NCBI GenBank assembly: GCA_030704615.1
Contig: CM060732.1
Location: 27,378,053 to 27,442,052, forward strand
Direction: 5' to 3'
Length of the DNA stretch: 64,000 bases
Source of the DNA: Takakia lepidozioides
Taxonomy: Eukaryota > Streptophyta > Takakiopsida > Takakiales > Takakiaceae
This document shows positions 46,873-59,039 of the stretch, one piece after another. The position numbers and the translations under genes are program-made. Below the pieces are notes generated by a model, which did no database searches, had not been told where the DNA came from, and was given only the letters and a program-made list of their open reading frames with translations. Position 1 is the first letter of the stretch. The number at the start of each line of letters is the position of its first letter.

Positions 46873-47160
46873 TTTAGGGTTCACATAAAGTGTCAAAACA
46901 AGTGTAGGAGTACAACGCGGATGCACCGGGTGCAAGATAAACACAATCCGGGCAAACAAGTTTTAGGGGGGCCAGTTATGCATCCCTGGCAAAGTTTCAG
47001 ATCCTGTGAATCAAACTCGAAAAGAGAGATCCTGAGAGACAGGAAACTAGAATAGAAGTATGTGAGGTGTCCTGAAATGCAACTGCAAACCTATGCAAGA
47101 GGTAAATGTGCGTAGGAGAACTATTTCACAAGATGCACAGGAGAATAGAACCCTATAAAC
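46873..47160 (-). mobile_element. Penelope-associated terminal unit C, truncated
   Basis: Starts TTTAGGGTTCACATAAAGTG and follows unit B closely for about 290 bases, to the GAGAATAGAACCCTATA stretch, then diverges. Confidence 0.6.
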
Positions 47161-48531
47161 AGAACTTGGAGTCTAAGCAAGAGGTAGACTTCCCATTTCA
47201 CATCTGAGTTGGATGTGTCTGAGTCAAGCTACCTTCCCTTAAAGCAATGTGCACAGAGACTAGTTCAGGCGTCCAAAATCTTCTTGCATGAGGGGGGTGT
47301 CTCATGAAACACAATCTGAATTATGCTCTTGGACAATGTTGGGTGTATAGCAGGGGCCAGCCTTGAGACGATGTGTGCAGGAGATTGTGTTTTCCTATAC
47401 TTACCCCAGACTGGACTTGGAGATATATTCTTAAGGGCTGTTAGTATTAACAAAAGAACACTCCAGTGTGCTTTCATCTTATATCCTGGCTCCCGGTGTA
47501 ATGTACAGGCCCCAATTTTGAATTGCTAAAATGAACAAATGATGGACTACCTTTGAACACATGAGTTTTTTTCAATCAGAATGCATATTTTTTCATGGTA
47601 GTAGAAACTCCCAAGTGTGTAAGGAGGTTGGAATTGCGGCGTTGGCTTTGCTCTTCCAAGTGACAAAGCACATGAATCACTTGCTTAAGGTGCCCTTTTG
47701 TGTGCATCCAAAAACTGGTAAAACTAAAACATAAGAGTACGTGTATGCAACAACATGGCTCTCCCATGTACATGCACAGCCTGCAGTCAGCTTGCTATCG
47801 TTTTCACAAAGAATTGAATTACTAGACAATTGCCTAAGAAGTACTATAGAGACGGGCATGGTTAATATTAGCAGAGGAATAATAACCAAAGCAGATATTG
47901 TGATGCACTTTGTGAACCTGATGCAATAATTTGGCACTGCGCAATAACTCACAACCTCCCCCATCCTGTTTCGGTTGAAGGTTTAGGGAGGGATTAGGGT
48001 TACAAGGGTATCATATCGGGTTTCGATTTTTTTGGGGGGGATTTTGATTGGACCCCCCCCCCCCCCCCCCCCCCCCCCCGGCCCCCATTTTTTATGATTG
48101 CGAATCCAATGGTGTAGTCGGAATCCGATACAGAGATATGGGCATGCGAAGTTCGGGTTTAGGGTTGACTTGGAAACCTTGATTTTTGCAATTGAATTTT
48201 TTGGGGGTTTTGAATTTTAGCACACTATAGAAGTCGGAAGTAGAATTCCAAAATGGTATCACACGCGTCGATCGGGCACCATATGGCTTCGATATCGATG
48301 GATGAAGGTACATTGGATGCATCTTCATCTATGGATATCTCATCCGTACTGTGTCGAGTGAAGGCATACAATACCATGTTTAGGGTTGTCAACAAAGGCT
48401 TGCAAAGGTAACAAAAAGTAGAAATAATACTGGAAAAAGACAAAGTACATTTTAAAGGGGCCCGGTTCGGACCCAAATACAAATGCAATGGAAACCAAGA
48501 CATGTAAAATCATTATTGTTAAATTGGTGCA
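47161..48531. other. Intergenic stretch, no gene seen
   Basis: Only short unassigned frames. It contains a long C homopolymer (listed separately) and scattered single GGGTTTAGGG words (48,136 and 48,377). Confidence 0.5.
48053..48079. repeat. Homopolymer run of 27 C
   Basis: An uninterrupted C run, followed by GG and five more C. Such runs are rare in plant DNA and error-prone in assembly. Confidence 0.9.
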
Positions 48532-49021
48532 ACCTCCAAATGGTGGTGGTCGCAGAATTTATCTTATTTTTTAATAGTTGCGACCACCAGCAGAAAGGTT
48601 GTCGCAGCATTTTTGTTTTTTAAAAATAAATGCGACCACCAGCAGGGGTGGTCGCATTTTTTTTTTCCCTTAAAAAGTTGCGACCACCTCTACTGGTGGT
48701 CGCACAATTTTTATTTTATTTGTAATAGGTGCGACCACCATCAAAAGGGGTGGTCGCAGCATTTTTCAGTTTTTCTTAATAGGTGCGACCACCAGCAGAA
48801 GGGTGGTCGCAACAAAAAAAAAATTTAAAAAAAAAATCTTTGTGATCACGAGCATGAGGGTGGTCGCAGCATTTTATTTTTTTTAATATGTGCGACCACC
48901 AGTAGGAGGGTGGTCACAGCATTTTTCTGTTTTTTAATATGTGCAACCACCAGCAGGGGGGTGGTCGCAGCATTTTTTTGTTTTTTAATATCTGTGACCA
49001 CCAGCATGAGGGTGGTCGCAG
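48532..49021. repeat. GCGACCACC hairpin array (about 10 units) upstream of the hAT gene
   Basis: Units of 50-60 bp each contain an inverted repeat TGCGACCACC-(AGCAG)-GGTGGTCGCA, separated by T-rich text (CATTTTTCTGTTTTTTAATA). The stems are well conserved and loops and spacers vary. The array ends about 100 bases before a TATA box and 400 bases before the hAT reading frame, so it may be the subterminal binding region of that transposon (inference). Confidence 0.9.
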
Positions 49022-49123
49022 CAGTTTAAAAAAAAAATAACATGCGACTTCCTCGTGCGACCTGGAGCGGTCGCAATATTGGATTCCGATTCGTTGAGCG
49101 TGTGAGGCTTGGAGTCTGGAGGG

Positions 49124-49130
49124 TATATAA
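49124..49130 (+). promoter_or_regulatory. TATA-box candidate of the hAT gene
   Basis: GGGTATATAAGG lies between the hairpin array and the hAT reading frame, in the right orientation for the gene. Confidence 0.45.
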
Positions 49131-49418
49131 GGTGGTCCCAATGCCCCTCACTTCTTTTGTGGCAAACATTTTTGTGGCGAGTGAATGTTCTATATACCTT
49201 GAGCAAGAGTGTAAGCCCAAGAGGAGGGTGCGGACCGTTTGCTGTTGTAGCTTCCACCAGAGCCACTGCAGCAAATTGTCGAAAAACACAATATTACATG
49301 GTGCATTGATCCACTTGGATTGATGCCGTAGTGTTGGGTCATCGCATTATGTTCTAACTTCTATTGCTCTTGACAAATCTACCAAGTACACTAGTGTTCT
49401 TCGTTCAACCTTAAGTCT

Positions 49419-50530
49419 GTGGTTAGGGTTTTGGGTGTGAGGATGAGGGAGGAGTGGATCCCTTGGTTCACCGTAGACCCACACAAAAAGGACGGTGTTC
49501 AATGCAATCTTTGTGCATTGAAGCTGCCGGGTCGTAAAGATCACATGTTATATCACCTCGGCTACAAAGATGGGAAGAATGCAGGGGTTAGTTTGTGCCT
49601 AAAAGCTTCCATGCGAGTGAAAACCCATTTTGCCTTATGTGGAGGCAATATCTCACTGTCACTTGATGTGGCTGCGGCTTCTGAGCCAAACACTCCAGGT
49701 TCGAATCAAAATGTCCCAGAGTTGTACCCAGGGGGATTCTTGCGAGGCGTCTGTTGTTCATGGAGAAGCCGATGGGTCAGGAGCAACACCCGATTGGACG
49801 CCAACACTTGTATAGACCAGACCATTGAGGCAACAATCAATGCAAGAAGGCTTAAATTTGTCGCACATGAGGACTCTGGATAAGAAGTGGGCCCAATTTT
49901 TCTACGAGGCCAATATTCCGTTCAATGTCTCGTGGCTTCATGCGTTTATGGCTATTGTCAAAGCCACGTCCGATTCCAAGTCCACATACACCCCTCCGAG
50001 TTATCGCGATCTCCGCACAGGATTGCTAGAAGATGCTATGTCTGACCTTACCCAAAGAATGAATGAAAAGACAAGTGATTCTCTCTGGAAATATGGAAGC
50101 ACTATATATGCGGACGATTGGAGTTCTGTTACTAATCGACCACTGTTCAATGTCATGCTGGTCTGTCCTGCGGGGGAACAATTTTTGGGATCCGTTGACA
50201 CAAGCGGGGAGAGAAAAGATGCACGTTATTAAGCAGGGTTGTTGACGAGTTTCATCGATAAAATTGGAGCTGATAAAATTGTCCAAGTGTGCACGGACAA
50301 TGCATCTAATATGGTTAATATGGCCGATATTTTGACGGTACAATATCCCCATCTATATTACCAAGGGTGTGCTGCTCATATCTTTGATCTCCTTTTGGAG
50401 GATTGGGGAAAAGAATCATGGATGAAACAACTAGTAAAAAGGGCAAAGTCGGTATAAACGACGTTCATTCATACACATCAAATCCCTCTAGCATTGTTTA
50501 GAAAGCATGAACCCAAATATAGCCCTAGGA
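49419..50530 (+). pseudogene. hAT transposase (DUF659 type), interrupted
   Basis: A BED-like zinc finger near 49,500 (VQCNLCALKLPGRKDHMLYH) is followed by the DUF659 region: TPPSYRDLRTGLLEDAM, YADDWSSVTNRPLFNVMLVC (first Asp region), EQFLGSVDTSGERKDARY, then VQVCTDNASNMVNM (second Asp) and YYQGCAAHIFDLLLEDWGK. The frame changes near 49,850, a TAA interrupts it at 50,230, and a TAA follows at 50,455. Coding similarity still continues beyond that stop (IPLALFRKHEPKYSPRK) until 50,530, where MULE copy B begins abruptly. The C-terminal dimerisation part is absent and does not reappear after copy B. A cut-and-paste transposase by family knowledge; dead here. Confidence 0.85.
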
Positions 50531-50759
50531 AGAGGTTAGTTATTTCATGAGCATGAGTGGCATGAGCGGAGTAGCAAGACAATCCGTTTTCATGAGCAGA
50601 AGTACAAATTCTGGAAATAAAAAATATTAAAAATATTATTTTAATGGAATGTGTAAAAAAAAACCAATATATCACTCATTGTTTGAAGGGAAAATTGTAG
50701 TTTTGATAGCCATGCTCGTGATATTTTGTCTTCCGCTCATGCGAATTCCGAGCGACATC

Positions 50760-51080
50760 TGCAAAAATGGCGCCGAATTTTGCGGTAATAGGTTCTGCAA
50801 CCGGAGAAATCTGCGACGTATTTTGCGGTAATACGTGTCTCCGGCGAAAAATGGTGCCGAATTTCATGGCTATAGGTCTCAACATCGCAAGTGTGTAAGC
50901 CCAAAATTTGGAAATGTGGTGCCAAATTTTGATACATGCTGCCGGGGATTGCACAGATGTTGGGCAATTCTGGGCCATGTAACTGAAAATTCAGCGTCAT
51001 TTTTCCAGACATCGTTCCCGTGCATGTTGGGACTTAGCCAGTTTTCGGCCCAAAATAGGGATATTCAGAGCCATTTTTTC
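50760..51080. repeat. GGCGCC palindrome cluster at the left end of copy B
   Basis: Counterpart of 34,980-35,260. Several sites have lost the perfect core (for example ATGGTGCCGAATTTC), showing decay relative to copy A. Confidence 0.75.
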
Positions 51081-51237
51081 AGAAATGGCCCCACAACTGC
51101 TACTGTTGGAACTTAGTTTGAATGGAATATTGCCTCATTCCAGGAGTTTTGGGGTGCATTTCATTACACTACAAAACAAAGTCTGATGCATCAAAATGCA
51201 ATTGAAAATATCCATATGGTGGATTCCCTTTGCCCCA

Positions 51238-54200
51238 TCAATGATTTCTGGAATCCCGGCGGAGGAGTTTGTGCAGCTCGTTCACGCTCAACGCTGGTGC
51301 ATGAATAAAGTCATCAATAGTCAAGTTCATCATCAACCTCTTCAGATAAATGTAATACAGATGATTGTACGGATAATACTTTGAACCCTTCTTTGCTTCC
51401 ATCAACGAGAAGTCCGTACAATTGCAAGTCGGCTCCACTCCAATCGTAATTGTGTAAACATCGTCGCGTACAGTGGAGCCGGCCGTTGCCATCCGATAAA
51501 CACGCCCAAGGCCGGGTGGGGGTACGTCCACGGAGCTTTGAATAGTGTAAGCCATCCCAAGAGCATTGGCAATCCGAGTCTCATTCAACTTGTTGGGAGG
51601 GTGTCGTCTCTTCACTCTTCCGAATCTCATTGTGGGATGTGCAGAATTGTCCAATCCGTCTCTACTGGACCGAGCAGTTTGCAATGGCTGGGTCTGAGGA
51701 ACTGGAAATGCGTGGGTTGGGACGTCTGTGCGTTGCACCATTCAAAATCCTACTTCAGAAAGAGCATCCACCTCATTCTAAGAGAGGTTGCAACCCGGTG
51801 CAACAGGTCAGACGCCCAGAGGCTTCGGCATTCCTTGAATCCCATACTTGGGCTTGCCAAATACACAGGTCATTATGTCGTGCCTACAGAACCAAAATGT
51901 CTGCGTTGTGGCGTGAGCAAATGTGGGAGTCAAAAATTTGCCGCTGAAACAAGGTGCAGGTACAGCACCATGTGGGTTCCTCCGAATCTCACCACAGCGT
52001 GCTTTCGTATCCACCCGGATGGCGCAACACTTCCCTCGAAATGTCGGCAATGTCCTTGCAATTCTCCACTGTGACTCCGACACTCTTGTCTCCACAATGG
52101 GTATGTTGTACTGCGTTACTACAGATGGCTCGTTATGTTCCCCGGGCACATGTCATGTGCTCAGATGAGATGACGATCTTGAACGTGCAGGACTTGCGGT
52201 GCTCGTCGAGACCTCCTTGGGCAACATCACGGGACCACGAGGGAGCGTGCGAATATTCTTGTCTGCTCGCCATGAATCCTCTTCTTGGACAGGTGCCTCG
52301 TCAAGTCTTCGTCTCACTGGAGGGGTGTGAACATCTCCTTCCAAGTGTTGGCCTCTTTGAAGCAATGGTGTGTCCCGAAGGCCCTCTCACAAGGCTACCG
52401 CCCACTTCCGAGGATTCTTTGATCTGGAGGCAGTCCGCATCAGCATTTCCTACCTGTCCGGCCCCAAGCCCCACTGTTTCCCTTTCAAGAACTCGTTGTA
52501 CCTGCATTGCTGCATAATTGACCTCACAATGTCCTCCGTTGTGGCAGTGAGGATGTCCACCATATGCGCCACAGAGGAGGCACCCCAGGAAGAATGCACT
52601 GATTCAGCCATGTTTGTTGTCGGCATGTCGGTGTCGGAGTCGAGACACATTTCCTGCACATGCATATGTTGAGGTTACAAGCAAGTTACAAATAATGACT
52701 AGCATAATATTCAACGGGACGCGAATTCATCCAACTCACCTCCCGTATATAGTCGTCGAACTGGAGGAAACGATAATGCCACCATGCTAGCCAACTGACC
52801 ATTGCTCCCTTGTCTGATTTCTTTACAGCACCTGACGATGTCCACCAAGCCCGTATACATGCAAACTGTGTCTCTGCATCATCCAAGGTAGGAACACGCT
52901 TCCACGCAAGACACATGGAACGGTGCTCCTCTCTGAAATCTGGCATCACGAGCCTGGTTGTGTACTGCGACAAGCTCTGCAAAAAATGGAACCCACAAGA
53001 TCTCTCCTTGCCTTCCATCGGAACATTGGGGTCTTGCCCGTACACCCTTCGGATGGTAGCCCAATTTGCTTGTGCGTTGTCCGCCATGAAACCACGGAAA
53101 TTGGGAGGGGGCAATCCCACCCTGGCCATGTGTTCATTTATTCCCTGCCAAAGAAGCATCTCCGATTGTGTGTCCTCTCCTTTCATCTCACAAATAGCAA
53201 TTGTCATTAGCATCCTGCAGTGGGTGTTGTAGACATGTGCACCCATTGTCACCCACTGGTGATTTGTAATTCGCTTGATATGGTCGAACATGACCCAACT
53301 GTTTGACAAGTCCTCACTCGTCATCCGGTCGACCAGTTCGACGCCGCTGCCAGGCCCACTCGTGGACATTTTGAATACGAAACAACGATCTGCCTCAGTC
53401 CCTTGTCCTGGAAACCTACTTCCATGAATGTAGTCATATCCACATCGTCCTTCACCTCCAGAATGGAGTGCATATCCGAGCCACGCCCAATTTTTTGTTT
53501 GCATGAGACAATGTGGTTTTGGACATTCGGTGAACAGACGTGGGACACCGACTCCAACAATGCCTCCATTTCCTTGTCATCGAGAGGAACTATGTCGGAG
53601 CCGTCTTCCGACATAATTATGGCCAATGTCATCTCATGGGCGGCCTGCAGCTGTATCTGTTTGGGTTTGGCACCAGATCTCAACTTAACCTCCTCCTGAA
53701 CGAGCTGCTCTGCCTTATGGGCAACCTCTCGTGAGTTCCCCCTCGCCAATTTGTGCCAATGGAAACCAATGTGTATGCAAGCTCATGTGAGGTCAGGGAA
53801 ACGGTGCAACACATAGAACTGCTTGGCATTACAAATAGACATGCAATGTGGTGGTTCTTTGCAATGCGCACACTTAAATGTGGAGTTTGGAACCTTTTTC
53901 TAAGCTCGAAATGGTTGATGAGTTGTGCCTGTCCAATCCGTCTCGTTCCTGTGACCTCTGGATTTAAAGTGGAAGCAAGTTGGGGAGAAACACCGCAACG
54001 CACCGGCACAAACAACGTAGCGCACCCGCACACCATCGAGCATCTTCATGCTGGTGGTTTTGGTGACGCACCAAGGACGACCGTCATGTTTTCTATCCAT
54101 ATCTATCAACATTCCGGACGGCCTCGAATAGTCCGTTTGAGGAGGGAACTCAAAGAAGATATTACCGTCGACGTCTGCGAGAAGACATGTAACGGATTTA

Positions 54201-55900
54201 ATTGCGAACTTGCTGTAGTCCAACCCAGCCAGCTCCGAGCGGTGTCCCGCCATGTGAAGCCCTCGCAGAATTTCAAGAATGGATCGAATTGTTGTGCTCG
54301 TGCTGGGAATATGACTCCCTCGCCCGCTGATGTCCATTGAGGACTTGCCTGATCTCTAGGATGATCTCGGAACTTCCATGACCTCATCTGAGTCGGACAA
54401 GTTGTGAACAACCCGGTTCTCGCTCGTCTTCATTGATGGGTTTGGCTCTGGATTTACTTCGTTGCGGACTTCTCTCTTTGAGGTACCCACTCTCCGATTC
54501 ACGGATTGTTTCGTGGAAGACGCCAGGATAGAAGGTGCATTTGGCGGGCAAATGAAGTCCCAACAACCCTGTATATGACGTTGTCTGATGGCGGGAATTG
54601 ACCATTCCCAGCCGTCACCGAAATCATCGTGGAGCACAACAATACTTTCGACTACAACTCTGTTTGAATCCTTCCTTTCCTCCTCCAAAAATACCGACCC
54701 CGGTTTCAGGTGGTATCGAACACAGAGATATTTCTCCATCACTCGGCAGATGTCCCCTCTGCACGGAAATGTAGCTCTATGCTCGTGAGGAGGGCAGTAC
54801 ACTATAGCGCTCGGTTTTCTGCCATGGGAGATGTGCACAAAAGACTGCCAGGATGGCGTTCGGGCAAGCGCCTTGGGAGAAGGGATGCAGCGAGGGGAAC
54901 GAATGTAGGCCCGATTTTTCCGAGCGACGAAGCCTATTCATGAATCCGGGGAGCCCACTCTCCCAAACATCCACTGTCGGAGTGTTAATGAACCTTGTCT
55001 CCGGAATGAGGCCCCTGGCCTTTGCACAATAACTGCCAACGGTATGCAGTCAGAAGGTATATGACCAGTGCAGATGCGCTGCGCAAACCAATAATTGTGG
55101 CGTCTGACAAGAAGCGTGGGGGGCGAGCGTGCAAGCATCTTCCCTATGGACAGAGGGAATTGACAGAGGTGGCATTCCAGTGGGTCTGATTGCAAGATTG
55201 AGTGCCAGACCCTCGCTGCCAAAAGTCAACATTCAACAAAATGCAACATTGCACAAAAAGTGAAACTTTGGTTCAAATGAGACATTTTTATTAATAATGA
55301 ACTGTGACAAGTATGCATGCCCTCACAAACCGAGGGAAGCCAAAAGTATGCATGCAATCCATGCTGAGGTAAGTTGGAAATTTGCTCCCGTGTTGCACTG
55401 TTCTCACCAAGAAGCTGGAACCTCGATTGGCCTCTCAACAAGCTCATGACTGACAGGGTGTCGGTAGGTAAAGACAATGGATGCAGCCCGTTCGCCTTTG
55501 GTGTAGTGGACAACGGTGTCATGTCCTCTGATATATACACCATCTTAAATCGAGATCTTTGCTGTGCAGACTCTGTGTCCATAGGACTCATCCTCGTAGC
55601 TTATGAGAATGTCCCCATATACTATTTGGGATGGAATCCTGTCTGGCATGTACGTACACCCGATGCAATCCTCATAGGCCCACTAGCAGCACCTCCAATG
55701 ATGTAGTAAGGCCGTGTGGCTTTTGGGGATGTTCCATGCAGGCGGATAGTGCAGATCAACGATTCGCAAGCACCAAAGCCACGCAAGCCCGTCCCCGCGA
55801 GGCTGATCGTGGAAGCCAAGAAGATACTCAAGAGCGGACAGGTGCACGCTCCTCTACTGAGAGTGGTCTATCCAATCCTGCAGGTATATGAAAATATCTT
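51238..55900 (-). pseudogene. MULE transposase, copy B, most complete core
   Basis: Read from 55,900 downward. An N-terminal region precedes 54,838-54,356 (KYLCVRYHLKPGSVFLEEE) and the Cys-rich segment (54,337-53,760: CAGALRCFSPTCFHFKSRG), with a stop at 53,900. The linker at 53,749-53,400 holds PLDDKEMEALLESVSHVCSP. The core at 53,404-52,740 is open and carries SWVMFDHIKR, FRGFMADNAQANWATIRRVY and the C..H-type CGFHFLQSLSQYTTRLV. A putative intron precedes DSDTDMPTTNMAESVHSSW (52,665-52,600), completing a D-D-E triad. The C-terminus (52,149-51,238) ends in a SWIM-like motif reading CNC...YYPYNH, so two cysteines kept in copy C are tyrosines here. Core intact, ends damaged; probably inactive. 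Confidence 0.75.
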
Positions 55901-56234
55901 CTAACTTGGGCGAGAAGTCCCACAGGGTGAGATGCTTGTTTAAGCAGTTGCTTGGATCTCGGCACGCCATCGCCGACTATTGAAAGGGCTGCCAGGAAGC
56001 AGACAGGGTGCGCAGGGAGGGGGGAATGTGGGGAAGCTGAAGTGAGAGGAGCTCGGAGCGAGGAAGTGTTGTTGCTGTCTCGGTTTGAAACGCGTGGGTC
56101 ACGAGCGAAGGTCGGGCAAGTGGCAAAGAAAAAGAGCAACATTTAATATAACTGTACCCAGGAATGAGGGGCAGAATTTAATTCGACATGGCGTCAAATC
56201 GGAGGGTGACGGCCCCACGTGCCTGCCAGAGAAT

Positions 56235-58860
56235 ATCCCCCGGATGGAAAAACGGCGCCATTTTCCCATCCGAGGCCGTTCGGATGAACTCGTCTCGGGG
56301 GGAGAGGCCGACACGTGGCGGACAAAGATCATCCCCCGGATGGAAAAACGGCGCCAAATTTCCATCCGAGGCCGGTCGGATGAAGTCGTCTCGGGGGGAA
56401 AGGCCAACACCTGGACGACAGAGATCATCCTCCGGAAGGAAAAACGGCGCCAAATTTCCATCCGAGGCCAGTCGGATGAAGTCGTCTCGGGGGGAGAGGC
56501 CGACACCTGGATGACAGAGATCATCCTCCGGATGGAAAAATGGCGCCGAATTTCCATCACATGCCGGCCGGATGAAGTTGTCTCGGGAGAGGCGGTCACT
56601 TGGCCGACATACATCATCCCCCGGATGGAAAAACGGCACCGAATTTCCATCCGAGGCCGGTAGGATGAAGTCGTCTCGGGGGGGAGAGGCCGACACCTGG
56701 ACGACACAGATCATCCTCCGGATGGAAAAATGGCGCCGAATTTCCATCACATGCCGGCGGATGAAGTCGTCTCGGGGGAGAGGCGGTCACCTGGCCGACA
56801 TAGATTATCCCTCGGATGGAAAAACGGCGCCGAAATTTCCATCCGAGGCCGGTCGCATGAAGTCATCTCGGGGGGAGAGGCCGACATCTGGATGACAGAG
56901 ATCAGCCTCCGGATGGAAAAACGGCGCCGAATTTCCATCACAGGCCGGCCGGATGAAGTCGTCTCGGGGGGAGAGGCGGTCACCTGGCCGACATAGATCA
57001 TCCCCCGGATAGAAAAAACGGTGCCGAATTTCCATCCGAGGCCGGTCGGATGAAGTCGTATCGGGGGGAGAGGCCGACATCTGGATGACAGAGATCCTCC
57101 TCCGGATGGAAAAACAGCGTCGAATTTCCATTACATGCCGGCCGGATGAAGTCGTCTCGGGGGGAGAGGCAGTCACCTGGCCGACATACATCATCCTCCG
57201 GATTATAAAAAACGGCGCCGAATTTCCATCCGAGGCCGCTTGGAATGAAGTCGTCTCGGGGGGAGAGGCCGACACCTGGCCGAGAGAGAACATCCCCCGG
57301 AAGGAAAAACGGCGCCGAATTTCCATCCAAGGCTCGTCGGATGAAGTCGTCTCGGGGGGAGAGGCCGACACCCGGCCGAGAGAGAACATCCCCCGGAAGG
57401 AAAAACGGCGCCGAATTTCCATCCGAGGCCACCCGGATGAAGTCGTCTAGGGGGGAGAGGCCGACACCTGGCCGAGAAAGAACATCCCCCGGATGGAAAA
57501 ACGGTGCTGAATTTCCATCCAAGGCCCGTCGGATGAAGTCATCTCGGGGGGAGAGGCCGACACCCGGCCGAGAGAGCACAATCCCCCGGATGGAAAAACG
57601 GCGCCGAATTTCCATCCGAGGCCGGTCGGATGAAGTCGTCTCGGGGGGGAGAGGCCGACACCTGGACGACAGAGATCATCCTCTGGATGGAAAAATGGCG
57701 CCGAATTTCCATCACATGCCAGCCGGATGAAGTCGTCTCGGGGGGGAGAGGCGGTCACCTGGCAGACATAGATCATCCCCCGGATAGAAAAACGGCGCCG
57801 AAATTTCCATCCGAAGCCGGTCGCATGAAGTCGTCTCGGGGGGAGAGGCCGACATCTGGACGACAGAGATCATCCTCCGGATGGAAAAACAACGCTGAAT
57901 TTCCATCACATGCCGGCCGGATGAAGTCGTCTCGGGGGAGAGGTGGTCACCTGGCCGACATAGATCATCCCCCGGATAGAAAAAACGGCGCCGAATTTCC
58001 ATCCGAGGCCGGCCGGATGAAGTCGTCTCGGGGGGAGCGGCCGACATCTGGACGACAAAGATCATCCTCCGGATGGAAAAACGGCGTCGAATTTCCATTA
58101 CATGCCGGCCGGATGAAGTCGTCTCAGGGGGAGAGGCGGTCACCTGGCCGACATAGATCATCCTCCGGATTAAAAAAAACGGCGTCGAATTTCCATTACA
58201 TGCCGGCCGGATGAAGTCATCTCAGGGGGAGAGGTGGTCACCTGGCCGACATAGATCATCCTCCGGATTAAAAAAAACGGCGCCGAATTTCCATCCGGGG
58301 CCGCTTGGAATGAAGTCGTCTCGGGGGGAGAGGCCGACTCCTGGCCGAGAGAGAATATCCCACGGATGGAAAAACGGCGCCGAATTTCCATCTGAGGCCC
58401 GTCGGATGAAGTCGTCTCTGTGGGAGAGGCCGACACCCGGCCGAAAGAGAACATCCCCCGGATGGAAAAACGGCGCCGAATTTCCATCCGAGGCCGCCTG
58501 GATGAAGTCGTCTCGGGGGGAGAGGCCGACACCTGGCTGAGAGAGAACATCCCCCGGATAGAAAAATGGCGCCGAAATTTCCATCCGAGGCCGGTCGCAT
58601 GAAGTCGTCTCGGGGGGAGGCCGACACCTGGACGACAGAGATCATCGTCCGGATGGAAAAACAGCGCCGAATTTCCATCACATACCGGCCGGATGAAGTT
58701 GTCTCGGGGGGAGGGGGGGGGCACCTGGCCGACATAGATCATCCCCCGGATGGAAAAACGGCGCCGAATTTCCATCCGAGGTCGGCCGGATGAAGTCGTC
58801 TCGGGGGGATAGGTCGACAGATATCATCTGCAAGGATGGAAAAATGGCGCCAAATACCCA
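56235..58860 (+). repeat. Hairpin tandem array, copy B, left arm (about 28 units)
   Basis: Same ~96-bp unit as at 39,420-40,020. At least two unit subtypes occur: one with GAGGCCGACACCTGG and TTCCATCCGAGGCC, the other with GAGGCGGTCACCTGG and TTCCATCACATGCCGG. They alternate in partly regular order, pointing to duplication of multi-unit blocks. The long antisense frames across it are repeat artefacts. Confidence 0.9.
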
Positions 58861-59039
58861 CCCGTATCGACCCTTCATGAACAATTTTCAGTCGTTGCAT
58901 CAAGTTTTTCGCGTTTTTTGGTCTAATCAGACAGTAAACTTATAGTTTTTGGCCTGCATGCCACTTTTTGGCACGTTATTCCCACCATTGTCATCCGCAA
59001 GAGACAAATTCGGTGCCAGTTTTCCATCCGGCCGCCCTC
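58861..59039. other. Unique spacer between the arrays, copy B
   Basis: Matches 40,021-40,189, including TTCATGAACAATTTTCAGTC and the GGCCTGCATGCC palindrome. Confidence 0.6.

Noticed and set aside
56235-58860. CRISPR-like array
   Set aside because: The regular palindromic units suggested it, but the spacers are themselves conserved, no cas genes exist, and the DNA is clearly from a plant nucleus.
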